From Novosphingobium sp. PhB57 (GTDB lineage Bacteria; Pseudomonadota; Alphaproteobacteria; Sphingomonadales; Sphingomonadaceae): a stretch of DNA of 64,000 nt. The notes below the pieces were generated by a model, which had not been told where the DNA came from, ran no database searches, and saw only the letters and a list, made by a program, of their open reading frames with translations. A program made the translations under genes and the position numbers. The stretch lies in contig NZ_SMBO01000003.1 in the NCBI RefSeq assembly GCF_004342985.1, forward strand, positions 124,001-188,000, in the 5' to 3' direction. This document shows, piece by piece, positions 34,082 through 43,315 of the stretch; the stretch's first letter is position 1, and every line of letters starts with the position of its first letter.

Positions 34082-35953
34082 CTAAGCTTGATTGAAACGC
34101 CCATCGTCAAAGATCGGGGTTGACTGGACCTGAGTGCCCAGCCGCCGGTGCCATGCCATCGCGGCTTCGCCCGCGGTATTTCGCAGGTCCTGCAACGGTT
34201 CGCCGCCATGCCCGGACTGGAACAGTCGGCGCAGCATGCCGCCAACATCGTGCAGGGCGATTTCGGCCTCGACGCTGGCAAGCCCGGCCCCGCGGCGCGC
34301 CTGTTCGATTTCGGCAACCGGCTCGTTCCGGCGCACGGCCTCGAAATAACCGCGATTGGCGTCGATGCCTTCGTCGATGCGGTTCTTCAGAGAAGCGCCG
34401 AAATCGGGCCACAAGGTGAATACGGCGATCAGCGCCGTCAGGCTGCCGATCACGTTGTCGAGCATGCGGGATGAGGCGATGCCCGCGCCGGGCTGGAGCA
34501 TTTCGGCGACGATCACGAAAAGCATGGTGAGGAAGATGACGAAGATGGTGTAGTTCACCGAGCGCATGGCGATCGCCGCGCCCGCCAGGATGACCGCCAG
34601 CATGACGAGGACTGGTGAAGCGCTGCTCACAGTCACCAGCAGCCATGCGAGCATCCCGCCCAGCACGCTGCCCAGGATGCGCTCAAGGCAGCGCGCCCAT
34701 GTCACCCGGGCGCCGCCCTGCAATACCACGACAAGCGCCATGGCCGCCCAATAAGGATAGCCCAGCTGGAAGACGATGGCCGACAGATAGACGACGACCA
34801 ATCCTACCGATTGCCGCACGGCCTGGCGCAGGGCGACCGGGGACGTTCCGTGGAGGGGACGTGCCTGCCCAGCCTTGCCCTGTAGATGGGTTCCGGATTG
34901 GCGGCAGGCCAATCCTTCCAGCGCGCTCTCGAACGCCCGCAGACAGCCGATGAACAGGTCATCGGTGAGTTGGCCCTGAAGGCGCCGCAGCCGGCCCGCG
35001 GCCCAATCGAGCGGGTCGCGCCGACGTCCGCCGGAGCGGGAAGAGAGGGCCCAGGCCAGCAGGGTCGTCTTGCAGGCATGGGCGACGGCGGCGCGCTCCT
35101 CGATCCGTCCGGCCCTGGTGATGTAGGCCTGGTCCAGCGCGATCAAGGCGCCGAACAGCGTCTCGCAGGCTTCGCAGGCCTGCTCGAACCGGGCGGTGAC
35201 CGAAGGGTCTTCGCCATAGCGTTCCAGCATGCTGCGAAAACGCTCGATGGCCAGCCGTACCGCGCGTCGGTGTTCCGCATGTTCGCGGTGCCAGCGATCG
35301 TCGCGGTGCTGCGCGTCTCCGAGCTGCACGAGGCTTTCGGCCATGTCGAGCAGGCGCACGATGACGGCGTCCGATGCGCGGGAAAGCGGCAGGGCGGCGT
35401 CGATCGGCCATAGCGCATTGATCAGCAGATAGGCCCAGACCGCACCACCGAGAAAGGCGCCGGCTTGTACCGCGGCCTGCGCCGGTGGATGCGGGAAACC
35501 GACGGCCACCACGCCGACGACCGCGAGCAGCGTACCGAGCAGTCCACCGAACCGGATACGTGCCGACCACAGGACCGCGCAGAAAACGATGGTCGGCCCC
35601 GCGATCATGCCTGCCATGGGCGCGAACGAGGCGATCCATGAGCCGGCGAAGGAAATGACGGTGCCGCAGCCCACGAAGATAGCCAGCAGGCGGCGGCGCT
35701 GGGTATCCGGTCCGGGACAGTCGCAAAGGCACGTCCAGAACGCCGCGAAGACGGCCCACCCCAACCCGGCGCGTCCGGTCGCCACGGCCAGCACGAGGGG
35801 GAGCGCGACGGCGACGGCAGCACGCAGGCCCTCGACATGGTTGAAGAGCTCTGGGAGCAGGCCGAAGGAGCGCAGCTCGAGACGTCGCGCGGCTCTTCGG
35901 ACGATCGTCCTGGTATGGGGCCGAGGCCGGCGAGGATCAGGCTTGTCGGTCAT
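34082..35953 (-). CDS. FUSC-family inner-membrane exporter (fusaric acid resistance/AaeB-like)
   Basis: A 623-residue membrane protein with the two-block design of FUSC proteins: a cluster of hydrophobic helices at about residues 45-190, a long soluble helical region (190-390), a second helix cluster (395-515) and a soluble tail. Related proteins such as AaeB export aromatic carboxylic acids. The ATG at 35953 has GGAG four bases upstream; a GTG precedes it by one codon. It converges with xdhC (stops 21 bases apart). No membrane-fusion protein (AaeA-like) gene is next to it. Confidence 0.82.
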   Translation of the reverse strand: MTDKPDPRRPRPHTRTIVRRAARRLELRSFGLLPELFNHVEGLRAAVAVALPLVLAVATGRAGLGWAVFAAFWTCLCDCPGPDTQRRRLLAIFVGCGTVISFAGSWIASFAPMAGMIAGPTIVFCAVLWSARIRFGGLLGTLLAVVGVVAVGFPHPPAQAAVQAGAFLGGAVWAYLLINALWPIDAALPLSRASDAVIVRLLDMAESLVQLGDAQHRDDRWHREHAEHRRAVRLAIERFRSMLERYGEDPSVTARFEQACEACETLFGALIALDQAYITRAGRIEERAAVAHACKTTLLAWALSSRSGGRRRDPLDWAAGRLRRLQGQLTDDLFIGCLRAFESALEGLACRQSGTHLQGKAGQARPLHGTSPVALRQAVRQSVGLVVVYLSAIVFQLGYPYWAAMALVVVLQGGARVTWARCLERILGSVLGGMLAWLLVTVSSASPVLVMLAVILAGAAIAMRSVNYTIFVIFLTMLFVIVAEMLQPGAGIASSRMLDNVIGSLTALIAVFTLWPDFGASLKNRIDEGIDANRGYFEAVRRNEPVAEIEQARRGAGLASVEAEIALHDVGGMLRRLFQSGHGGEPLQDLRNTAGEAAMAWHRRLGTQVQSTPIFDDGRFNQA

Positions 35954-36100
35954 CACGCTCCGGCCAGCCTGCCCACTTCGGTCACCCGCATCAATTGCGA
36001 TTTAAGCACGCCCCATCGAAGGCCGCGCAATGCGGATGTCTTCCGGCAGGACAGGGGCCGGGGAGGCCGGTTCGCCAAACGAGCGCATGCCGACATCTCC

Positions 36101-36143
36101 GACGAACAGCCTCAAAGCAAACCCCGCTGTGAGGCTGTTCGTC
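36101..36143. terminator. 14-bp perfect hairpin between FUSC and TbpB-like genes
   Basis: GACGAACAGCCTCA (36101-36114) pairs perfectly with TGAGGCTGTTCGTC (36130-36143) across a 15-base loop. It lies 15 bases past the stop of the minus-strand TbpB-like gene and likely ends its transcript. No T-run follows, so termination may be Rho-assisted. Confidence 0.55.
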
Positions 36144-36157
36144 CTTGGTCGCAAAAA

Positions 36158-37879
36158 CTACCGGCGCTTGGTGACGATGGCTCCCTGGATCCCAACTTCC
36201 CTTGCCTCGCCGCTGCCCGCCGGCGCGTTGAAGTAGAAGGTGCCGGCCAGTTCCTGCGCATCCGCGCCGTAGAACTGGGCAATGACGCTACCCAGGGACC
36301 TGCCCTCGCGCGACACATTGCCTTGCAAGCTGGAGTCCCAAGCCGAAAGCGTGCCTGCCATGTCGTAGCTGCCGAAATCCGCCCGGGCGCCGGAGGTCTG
36401 TTCAGTTCCGGCCAGCGACAGGGCACCGCCGAACTTCTGCGTGCCGAAGTCGACGTCGAAGCTGGAGGTACCCCTTACATTGTAACGAGCCGAAGCGTTG
36501 CTGTTGACCCCGGTGCCGTATGCCAAGCCTTCGTAGCGGGCCTTGCCAGTACGTGCTGCGAGGAAGTTGTTTCCGGTCGCGAAGCCGTAAGTGAAATAGA
36601 AATCCTGGGTTGAACCGGCCCGGGTACCTGCCCAGTGTCCGAACGAGGCGTAAGTCAGGGCCAGTTCGGTGTTCGCCGGCCCCGGCTTGTAAAGCTCCAA
36701 CCTTACTTGCTGAAGGCCGTATCCATTGTCTCCGCTCTTGGCGTAGGCATTGAAGTTGGCATCGTTGCTCGCCACCTTCTCGTTGACCGTGAAGCGACCG
36801 CCCACCATGTCGGACGAATATCCACCATAGTCGAAGGTCTCCGAGTTCAGCCACGTCAGGCTGCCACCGCTGCCGCCGCCGCCTCGCGCATAGAAGTGCT
36901 GCCCTGATGTCAGCGCGGTCAGCGTCTGGGCATCAACGGTTTGGCTCGCATCGCGCGATCCGACGATCGAGCCGACGGCTGCCATCCCCCCTGCATTGGC
37001 CGTCTGGAACGTGGCCCCGAGTTCTTCGCCGTTGGGGCCGTAGAACCGGCCCGCTATGGTTCCGGAGGCTTGGCCGTAGCTGCTGCCATAGACGGCGTTT
37101 CCTGAAAAGGTTCCGTCGCCTGAAGTCAGGCTGCCACCGGCGCGCAGTTCAATGCCGCCACCCGACACGCCTTTGTCGGTGACCAGCCCGCTCTCGCTCG
37201 TATACCCCTGGGTCGAGAAGATCCCCTGTGAGAAATCGACGCTGAATTTCCCGGTGCCCTGCATGGACATCGGTTCTTCACCCGGCATCGTCACCAGCCC
37301 GAAGATGTCGATCCCGTAGGCAGCGGATCCCGTGCGGGGCACCGCTGCCGAACCTGTGGGCAGACCGTAAGTGAATGCCGTGAACTCGGTTGACTGCCGG
37401 CCATCGGTGACGCTGTTGCTCTGCCAATACCCCATGGCGACGTATTGCTTGGCCGCCTGGCCCGTATAACCCTGCTTGACCAGTGTCAGATACGCGTTAC
37501 CGGTGTCGTTTGACCGACGGTACCTGGTGTCGTAGGCATCCTGGGTGGACACGTCTGCTGTACCGAAAGTCTCGTTTCGGGCATCCGTGTTCAAGGCATA
37601 GGACCCGGTTTTCGCATCGTAGCGGATCGACAGGGTCGCTGGCTTGCTGGACCCGTCAATTACGGTTCCGGTCGGGATGTCCCAGGTTCCCTTCAGTGTT
37701 GCTGCATCGTTGGTAAAGGTCTGGCTGACCTTCAGATCGGTCATGGTCGCATTGGCGGTCGGCGTTGGAGTTGGGGACGGTGCGGGAGTTGGCGTGCTGT
37801 TCACGCCGCCAGAACCGCCGCCACAGCCGGACAGCAATAGCAGTGCGACGGCGCTTGCCGTCCAGTACCGAGTATTCAT
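36158..37879 (-). CDS. TbpB-like surface lipoprotein (transferrin-binding-protein-like)
   Basis: A 573-residue lipoprotein. The lipobox LLSGC ends at Cys19, followed by a Gly/Ser stretch and a Pro/Thr-rich anchor (PTPAPSPTPTPT). Two beta-barrel halves follow, each closed by the TbpB-type motif: FYGPNGEELGATF near residue 285 and FYGADAQELAGTFYF near 540. This bilobed form matches TbpB-like proteins exported to the cell surface by SLAM. AGGGG precedes the start. It lies divergently to a SLAM-like gene at 38060, the expected partner. The third-codon GC seems lower than in neighbouring genes, so transfer is possible. The ligand is unknown. Confidence 0.8.
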   Translation of the reverse strand: MNTRYWTASAVALLLLSGCGGGSGGVNSTPTPAPSPTPTPTANATMTDLKVSQTFTNDAATLKGTWDIPTGTVIDGSSKPATLSIRYDAKTGSYALNTDARNETFGTADVSTQDAYDTRYRRSNDTGNAYLTLVKQGYTGQAAKQYVAMGYWQSNSVTDGRQSTEFTAFTYGLPTGSAAVPRTGSAAYGIDIFGLVTMPGEEPMSMQGTGKFSVDFSQGIFSTQGYTSESGLVTDKGVSGGGIELRAGGSLTSGDGTFSGNAVYGSSYGQASGTIAGRFYGPNGEELGATFQTANAGGMAAVGSIVGSRDASQTVDAQTLTALTSGQHFYARGGGGSGGSLTWLNSETFDYGGYSSDMVGGRFTVNEKVASNDANFNAYAKSGDNGYGLQQVRLELYKPGPANTELALTYASFGHWAGTRAGSTQDFYFTYGFATGNNFLAARTGKARYEGLAYGTGVNSNASARYNVRGTSSFDVDFGTQKFGGALSLAGTEQTSGARADFGSYDMAGTLSAWDSSLQGNVSREGRSLGSVIAQFYGADAQELAGTFYFNAPAGSGEAREVGIQGAIVTKRR

Positions 37880-38007
37880 GTATGCCCCTGTTTCGTAATC
37901 GCTTCTTGCGCATGCGGCCGAGAGGTCCGAAAGGTCAAGTCGCGTCGTGAAACCGCCATTAATAATTTGAAACTGTGTGCCCCTGCGACAAGTGGGATGA
38001 GGAGCAT

Positions 38008-38058
38008 ATGGACAATAAACGTGCTCTTGCGATAAGCGCCGCCCAAACGGGGGTGTAA
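38008..38058 (+). other. 16-codon reading frame upstream of SLAM (leader peptide or frameshifted start)
   Basis: An ATG at 38008 with a strong GAGGAG site encodes MDNKRALAISAAQTGV and stops at 38056-38058, one base before the likely SLAM start. Dropping one G from the run 38049-38053 would join it in frame to the SLAM signal peptide. It is therefore either the true N-terminus with an indel or a coupling leader. Confidence 0.4.
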
Positions 38059-38059
38059 C

Positions 38060-39400
38060 ATTTCAATTCGGAAACTGTTGGTCGCGGCGATACTGGCGGG
38101 CATCGCGACCGGTTCGGGTGCGCAGGACACGGCCGTCCTGTCAGGGCCGATTTCCGCGCAGGATCATCTCTCGGCGACGCAAGTCTTTGCGTTGGCCGAT
38201 AACGCGCGTGGCCAAGGCGATTTCTCCACCGCCGAGACGGCCTATCGGGCGCTCACGCAGGACCGCGATATTGAAGTGCGAACGGAGGCGCGCTTCCGTC
38301 TCGGCATGATGCTCGCCGACGATCTCAAGCGTTACAGTGATGCGGCACTCGAATTTCGGCGCATTCTGGATGACAAGCCAGGGGCCGGGCGGGTGCGGCT
38401 GGAACTTGCGCGGATGCAGGCGATGCTGGGCAACATGGCGGGCGCGCGAAAGGAACTGCGTGCGGCACAGGCGGCGGGCTTACCGTCGGCGGTGGAGCAG
38501 CTCGTGCGCTTCTATTCGCGCGCACTCAATGCCCGCAAACCCCTGGGGGGATCGATCGAGATTGCGCTCGCTCCGGACAGCAATATCAATCGTGCCACCC
38601 GCTCGAATACTCTGGGCACCGTCATCGGAGACTTCACGCTCGACGACGATGCACGCGCAAAATCCGGGGTCGGCCTGGATCTTCAGGGGCAGGGCTACCT
38701 TCGTGTCGGAATCGAGCGCGGCACCGATCTGCTGATACGCGCTTCCACGGATGCCACGCTCTATCGCGATGCGGATTTCAACGATGTCACCGTAGCGCTC
38801 CAGGCCGGCCCACAATATGCCTGGGACGGCAATCAGCTTACGTTTTCGTTTGGTCCTGCCCGGCGCTGGTACGGAGGCAAGCTGTTCAGCACGACCCTGG
38901 GCGGCGGGGTGAGTTGGCAGAACCCAATCGGCAAACGCGGGCAGTTGCGGCTCGACGGCAATATCGCGCATGTCAGCAACAAGCGCAATGCCTTGCAGAC
39001 GGCGGACGATTTCACGGTATCGGCCAGTTTTGACCGGGCATTCAGCGCTCGCTTCGGTGGGGGTGTGCAGGTCTTCGGCTTTCGCGAGTCTGCGCGCGAT
39101 GCGGGGTACTCGCTGTCGATGGGTGGAAGCTCGGCTTATCTTTTCCGGGAGCTGGGGCGCACCACGCTGGTCGGTACGCTTGGCTATAGTCATCTCGAAG
39201 CGGACGAGCGCCTGTTTCTCTATCCTGAGCGGCGCATCGAGAATCGCTACAGCGCGAGCATTGCCGCGACCTTGCGCGCGCTTCACCTGGGCAGTTTCGC
39301 GCCGCTGGTCCGTCTCAAGTGGGAGCGCAATCGCTCCACCATCGAAATTTACGACTATCGCCGCGTCGTCGCCGAGTTCGGCGTCACGTCAGCTTTCTGA
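38060..39400 (+). CDS. SLAM (surface lipoprotein assembly modifier) outer-membrane translocon; start irregular
   Basis: An outer-membrane protein with an N-terminal TPR-like helical domain (about the first 150 residues, e.g. ARGQGDFSTAETAYRAL) and a C-terminal 14-strand barrel of the DUF560/SLAM type ending in Phe (GVTSAF). SLAM moves TbpB-like lipoproteins to the surface, and one such gene is divergent next door. The start is unusual: the frame is open only from 38036 and has no ATG or GTG before the signal peptide. Candidates are ATT at 38060 behind GGGGG, giving a charged ISIRKLLVAAILAG signal, or TTG at 38078. Alternatively, the real ATG is 38008 with a +1 shift at the G run 38049-38053. 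Confidence 0.8.
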   Translation: MSIRKLLVAAILAGIATGSGAQDTAVLSGPISAQDHLSATQVFALADNARGQGDFSTAETAYRALTQDRDIEVRTEARFRLGMMLADDLKRYSDAALEFRRILDDKPGAGRVRLELARMQAMLGNMAGARKELRAAQAAGLPSAVEQLVRFYSRALNARKPLGGSIEIALAPDSNINRATRSNTLGTVIGDFTLDDDARAKSGVGLDLQGQGYLRVGIERGTDLLIRASTDATLYRDADFNDVTVALQAGPQYAWDGNQLTFSFGPARRWYGGKLFSTTLGGGVSWQNPIGKRGQLRLDGNIAHVSNKRNALQTADDFTVSASFDRAFSARFGGGVQVFGFRESARDAGYSLSMGGSSAYLFRELGRTTLVGTLGYSHLEADERLFLYPERRIENRYSASIAATLRALHLGSFAPLVRLKWERNRSTIEIYDYRRVVAEFGVTSAF

Positions 39401-39561
39401 AAGGGGCGCTTACTACCTGAAGCGTTCCCGCATGAGAGGCCAGGCTTTGAGCAAAGCCATTCTAAGACAAACACCCAAACCGCCCATCCCAAGGCTCGAT
39501 TTTCACTCGTGCAGGGATCAGACCTGGTGATCTAGGGAAATAGAACGATGTATCGGACGCG

Positions 39562-40212
39562 TTATCCGGCTTTAAGCAGGATATCTATTACGCTCTGCGG
39601 CGCCGTCAGCATGACGTCATGACCCGTATCGAGCGACAATACCGTTTCCGCTTGCAACCAGCGGTGGCGCAGCGCTTCCGGCCGATTAGCCAATGATGTT
39701 GGGCAATTTACGATCGTCCGGGGAATTTGAGCGAGGCGAGCCGGATCGTTCAGGATCACCTTGTCGGTAACGGTTTTCCAAGGATGCGGCGTAAGGCGTT
39801 CCAGGGCCCAATCCTTGAGCGGACAAGTGCCGAGCCCGTATATCTCCCCCGCTGCCGCGTCGGGCCAAAGTCCCAGTTCAACGCCATCGACCATGCGTGT
39901 CGTCCCGGCCAATAGCAACAGGCCGGGCGATACATCGATCAGCGCTTCACCATCTTGAGGGATCGCTGCGTGGAGGTAGACGAGCCGCTCTATCCGATGC
40001 GCTTCGCGATCTGCGGCGCCGGTGACGACCATGCCGCCGTAGCTGTGACCGACCAGAACAACGTCATGCAGGTCTTCGAACCTGAGCAAAGCGGCAATGT
40101 CAGTGATATGAGTCCCGAGACCCAGCTCCGGGGACAGCAGATGGCTGCGGTCCGCCAATCCGGTGAGTGTCGGCGCAAAAACCTCGTGGCCGGCGTTCTG
40201 CAGCGAATTCAC
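39562..40212 (-). pseudogene. Alpha/beta hydrolase, 5'-truncated
   Basis: This 216-residue frame matches alpha/beta-fold esterases from the point GHEVFAPTLTGLADRSHLLS onward. It has the nucleophile elbow GHSYGG and a late Asp/His pair (LSLDTGHD). The usual first 25-30 residues, with strand 1 and the oxyanion motif HGAWHGG, are missing. The apparent start is a GTG at 40212 with an in-frame TGA two codons upstream, and it abuts the end of the ligase fragment. The junction looks like a deletion that removed the ligase C-terminus and the hydrolase N-terminus. Loss of the oxyanion loop makes activity unlikely. Confidence 0.75.
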
Positions 40213-41117
40213 AAGTCATGCCCTTGTCGAGGCCCGCTCTGGCGACACGGTAGACGTCGGCGAAAGTGCCACCGATCTTCACTCCCTGCCCGCGATAATC
40301 GCGAATGAGCTTGCCGAACCAGGCCTCCATGTCGCCTTCGCGGCTACGCCCCTGGGCCAGCATCTGCTGGCGCTGCTCGAGCAGGGCAGGGTCGAGGCCC
40401 AGGTTCATCACCTCACCCTTGTCCTCCGCCGCTTGCAGGCGGCCGGAAAGGGCCATGAGATCGGCCGGAATATGCGTGTCGTAGAGCGTGTGGTAGTGCT
40501 CCTCGCCGCCTGCCATCTCGACATTGAACAGGCTCATCATCTTGAGCATCGTCTGATAGCCGCCGCGATAGCCGGGGAAGAACGTCGGCAGCTTGGTCGT
40601 CCAGGGGTCCACGCCGCTCGACGCGCGATTGACGCTGAAGAAGTGGTACTTCCACGGCCCGAGTTCATCGTAGGAACGGGGCACGAAAGACAGCTTCCCG
40701 GTCGTCCCGCTGGAATAAGTGACGAGCATGCCATAAGCCTCGAGCCTCCGCAGCCACTGCTCGATCGTGGTGACACCCGTGAGGTCCACACGAGTGAGGT
40801 CATGCGCGGTCAGTTTGTCGAGCCAACCGGTCAGCTTGGCGAAATCGCGGTTCTCGATGATCTGGATCGGATAGTTCTTGAGGACACGGTGGTCGAAGCA
40901 GACCGGCAACACGTCTTCCAGCTTATCGATCGCCTCCACGCCCTGGCGGTCAGCCAGCTTCTTGAGGGCCCGGGATGCGGTTGCGCAGCTTTGCGAAATT
41001 GATCCGGACGGCCTCGAGTTGCAACGTCTCGCGCTCTTCGCGCGGGATCGCGTAAAGATCCTCGAAACGGCGATAAGTCCAGGCTCCCGGATTGTCCGGC
41101 AGGAGACTGATAGTCAT
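40213..41117 (-). pseudogene. LuxE/PaaK-like acyl-adenylate ligase, frameshifted and 3'-truncated
   Basis: The gene starts at ATG 41117 behind GAGGA and encodes the beginning of an AMP-forming ligase (MTISLLPDNPGAW). The frame breaks in the run around 40967-40974 (GGGCCCGGG): frame one ends at 40950, while the rest resumes in the next frame (KKLADRQGVEAIDKLEDV). The adenylate-binding motif YSSGTTGK is intact. Homology ends near 40220 (ARAGLDKGM), where sequence switches to the alpha/beta hydrolase. Two independent lesions show that it is non-functional. The intact gene would activate a carboxylic acid. Confidence 0.75.
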
Positions 41118-41492
41118 GGCTGCATCCTCTCATCGATCTGTTGTCGGCAAGATAAATGCAGTCATTTCCGCATAGAAGGCGTCATTCCTGTATCGCGGCC
41201 ATAGGAAAGTCCTATCGCTCGCCTCCCTTCGATATCCGCGACCGTCGCGATCGATCGAAGCTGAAGAAAGAACGATGACGATAGGTCAAGCGCAGAGGAA
41301 ACCTGCTCTCGTCAAGCTGGCCGGACAGAAACTCTTGCCCGGCCGCCAGACCGCTCGATGAGACGGGAATGACTCGCGTTGGCCGCTGGCTGCCTTCGGA
41401 TACCGGCTGCAGAAAAGGACGGTTCCGCTGTCGCCCTTATATGGTCATTGCCGGGCATTCATCACTACTGGCAAGTGGCCGCTCGTCCATGC
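41118..41492. other. 375-bp intergenic region with one dyad
   Basis: No coding frame with recognisable homology is seen. A perfect dyad ATAGGA-AAG-TCCTAT at 41201-41215 lies about 85 bases upstream of the ligase pseudogene start and could be a remnant operator. The rest has nothing recognisable. Confidence 0.5.
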
Positions 41493-42062
41493 TCAACAGA
41501 CGACGACGCGCGTGAACCTTACGATTTCGTCGCCCGCGTTCGTGTAGGAAAACGGCTGCGCGCTGCTGTAGATGGCGAAGTCCTGCGCATCGATGGTGAC
41601 TGCCCCGTCAGCCTTGTCGATTCGAAGTCGTCCTGCAGATACGAAGATCATCTCGTGCCAGCCTGCCGGATCCGGTTCGGCAACATATCTGTCGCCAATC
41701 CCGAGTGACCAGGACCAAAGCTGAGCCGATGCTGCAGCAGGGACGCTGCCGAGGAGCACTGCCTTGCTGGCATCGTCACTTCCCCTCCAGGTCAGTGCTT
41801 CAATTCGCTCGGCGCTGACCTGCGGATCGGCAACCATCGCCACGAAGTCGACGCCGAGCGCCCAGGCCAGTCTGTCCAGGCTGGACAGGCTGACATTGGT
41901 ATCGCCCCCCTCCAGATTGACGATCATCCGGCGGCTTACGCCCGACGCCTCCGCGAGTGCGGCCTGGCTAAGGCCTGCCAATCGGCGGAGCCGCTTGAGA
42001 TTATCCGAGACGTGGGAAAGCACGTCGGAACGATCGGATTGACTGCGCAATATATTGCTCAT
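41493..42062 (-). CDS. XRE-family regulator with C-terminal cupin sensor
   Basis: A 189-residue regulator. The helix-turn-helix at about residues 18-75 reads LRRLAGLSQAALAEASGVSRRM. The C-terminal cupin barrel (about 105-189) includes GWHEMIFVSAGRLRI, the usual small-molecule sensor of this group. It is divergent from an EamA-type transporter with only two bases between start codons. Two copies of TGCGCARTATRTTGC flank its start and lie over both genes' 5' ends, so it probably represses both itself and the transporter. The effector is unknown. Confidence 0.88.
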   Translation of the reverse strand: MSNILRSQSDRSDVLSHVSDNLKRLRRLAGLSQAALAEASGVSRRMIVNLEGGDTNVSLSSLDRLAWALGVDFVAMVADPQVSAERIEALTWRGSDDASKAVLLGSVPAAASAQLWSWSLGIGDRYVAEPDPAGWHEMIFVSAGRLRIDKADGAVTIDAQDFAIYSSAQPFSYTNAGDEIVRFTRVVVC

Positions 42063-42080
42063 AGATGCGCAGTATGTTGC
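42044..42080. promoter_or_regulatory. Twin operators for XRE-cupin regulator over both start codons
   Basis: TGCGCAATATATTGC (42044-42058) and TGCGCAGTATGTTGC (42066-42080) match at 13 of 15 positions with 22-base spacing, two helical turns. The first contains the perfect palindrome GCAATATATTGC (42047-42058). The XRE start codon (42060-42062) lies between them and the EamA ATG (42065) abuts the second. Confidence 0.65.
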
Positions 42081-42979
42081 ACAAATCCACCACGCACAAA
42101 TCCTTTTTCAGCCGCGAGGAGGCTGCACTTATCGGGATCACCCTGATGTGGGGGGCGACGTTTCTGATCGTGCATCTGGCTGTGGGACACTCCGGCCCTT
42201 TGTTCTTCGTCGGTCTCCGCTTTGTCGTGGCAGGCTTGCTTACGATGGTCGTGTTCCGCCGCGCGCTCCGCGGCATCACGAAGAAGGAGCTGGTGGCCGG
42301 GTCGGCCGTCGGCGTGACCATCTTCCTGGGCTACGGCTTGCAGACATATGGTTTGCAATCGATCAGCAGCAGCACATCGGCTTTCCTGACGGCGCTCTAT
42401 GTGCCGATGGTGCCACTCATCCAATGGCTGGTGGTGCGTCGACCGCCGCGCGCGCTGACATGGGCCGGTATCGCACTTGCATTCGTCGGTCTGGTCTTCC
42501 TTGCTGGCCCGGATGCATGGCAGCTCGGCCTCGGCCGCGGCGAAATCGCCACGCTCCTCAGCGCCGCAGCGATCGCGGCTGAGATACTCCTGATTGGGCG
42601 GTTCGCGTCGGAAGTGGTCAGTTCCAGGATCACCGTCGTGCAGCTGCTCGTGGGCGGACTGCTCTCCTTCGCGACGATGCCCATTGCGGGCGAGGGCGTT
42701 CCGGCGTTCTCCTGGGTCTGGCTGGTCGCCGGTATCGGCTTGGGCATCGCAAGTGCTCTGATCCAGCTGACGATGAATTGGGCACAGAAATCCGTATCGC
42801 CCACGCGCGCCACGATCATCTACGCCAGCGAGCCTGTCTGGGCCGGCGTCATAGGCCGGATCGGGGGCGACAGGCTCGCCCCGCTGGCGATCCTCGGCGC
42901 GGCCTTCATCATTGCCGGTGTGATCGTCAGCGAACTCAAGCCGCGCCGAAGGAGCAATCGCGAACTGTCGGTCGAGTAA
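42065..42979 (+). CDS. EamA-family (DMT) transporter
   Basis: A 304-residue drug/metabolite transporter with about ten hydrophobic helices arranged as two EamA repeats. The first begins near residue 18 ([15 protein letters not shown]), the second near 160 ([15 protein letters not shown]). Family members export amino acids, metabolites or drugs across the inner membrane. The start may be 42065 or 42074; both lie at or in an operator, so the transcript may have almost no 5' leader. It is divergent from and presumably regulated by the XRE-cupin gene. Confidence 0.85.
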   Translation: MRSMLHKSTTHKSFFSREEAALIGITLMWGATFLIVHLAVGHSGPLFFVGLRFVVAGLLTMVVFRRALRGITKKELVAGSAVGVTIFLGYGLQTYGLQSISSSTSAFLTALYVPMVPLIQWLVVRRPPRALTWAGIALAFVGLVFLAGPDAWQLGLGRGEIATLLSAAAIAAEILLIGRFASEVVSSRITVVQLLVGGLLSFATMPIAGEGVPAFSWVWLVAGIGLGIASALIQLTMNWAQKSVSPTRATIIYASEPVWAGVIGRIGGDRLAPLAILGAAFIIAGVIVSELKPRRRSNRELSVE

Positions 42980-43315
42980 GAAGGGCGGAGGGTATTCAGC
43001 CGATCATGTCCTGTTTGCAATACTCACACCCAGAAGTTGCCGATCCGCTTGCCCGCACTCCCGGCAACAGGAGGCGCTCATGCGGGGCGAATTTCCAGGC
43101 TGTCACCGCTAACCCAATCATTCGCGCTCTGTTGCCGCCTTCAGACGGTTCCGACAGTACTGCCATCAAGGCAGGGCGCCTTGTTCGGGTCTTGGAAGAC
43201 TGGACGCCACCGCTGACGCCTTTGTGCTTTTATTATCCCAACCGACGAAATCCCTCGGCCGCGTTCAAGGCCCTGATCGGCTGCTTTTGTCGGGAATGGT
43301 CATTCAGCAACCTGA
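42980..43315. other. 336-bp intergenic region, nothing recognised
   Basis: This region between the EamA stop and the HxlR-type stop contains no coding frame with recognisable similarity. I see no convincing terminator, repeat or regulatory motif. Confidence 0.5.
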
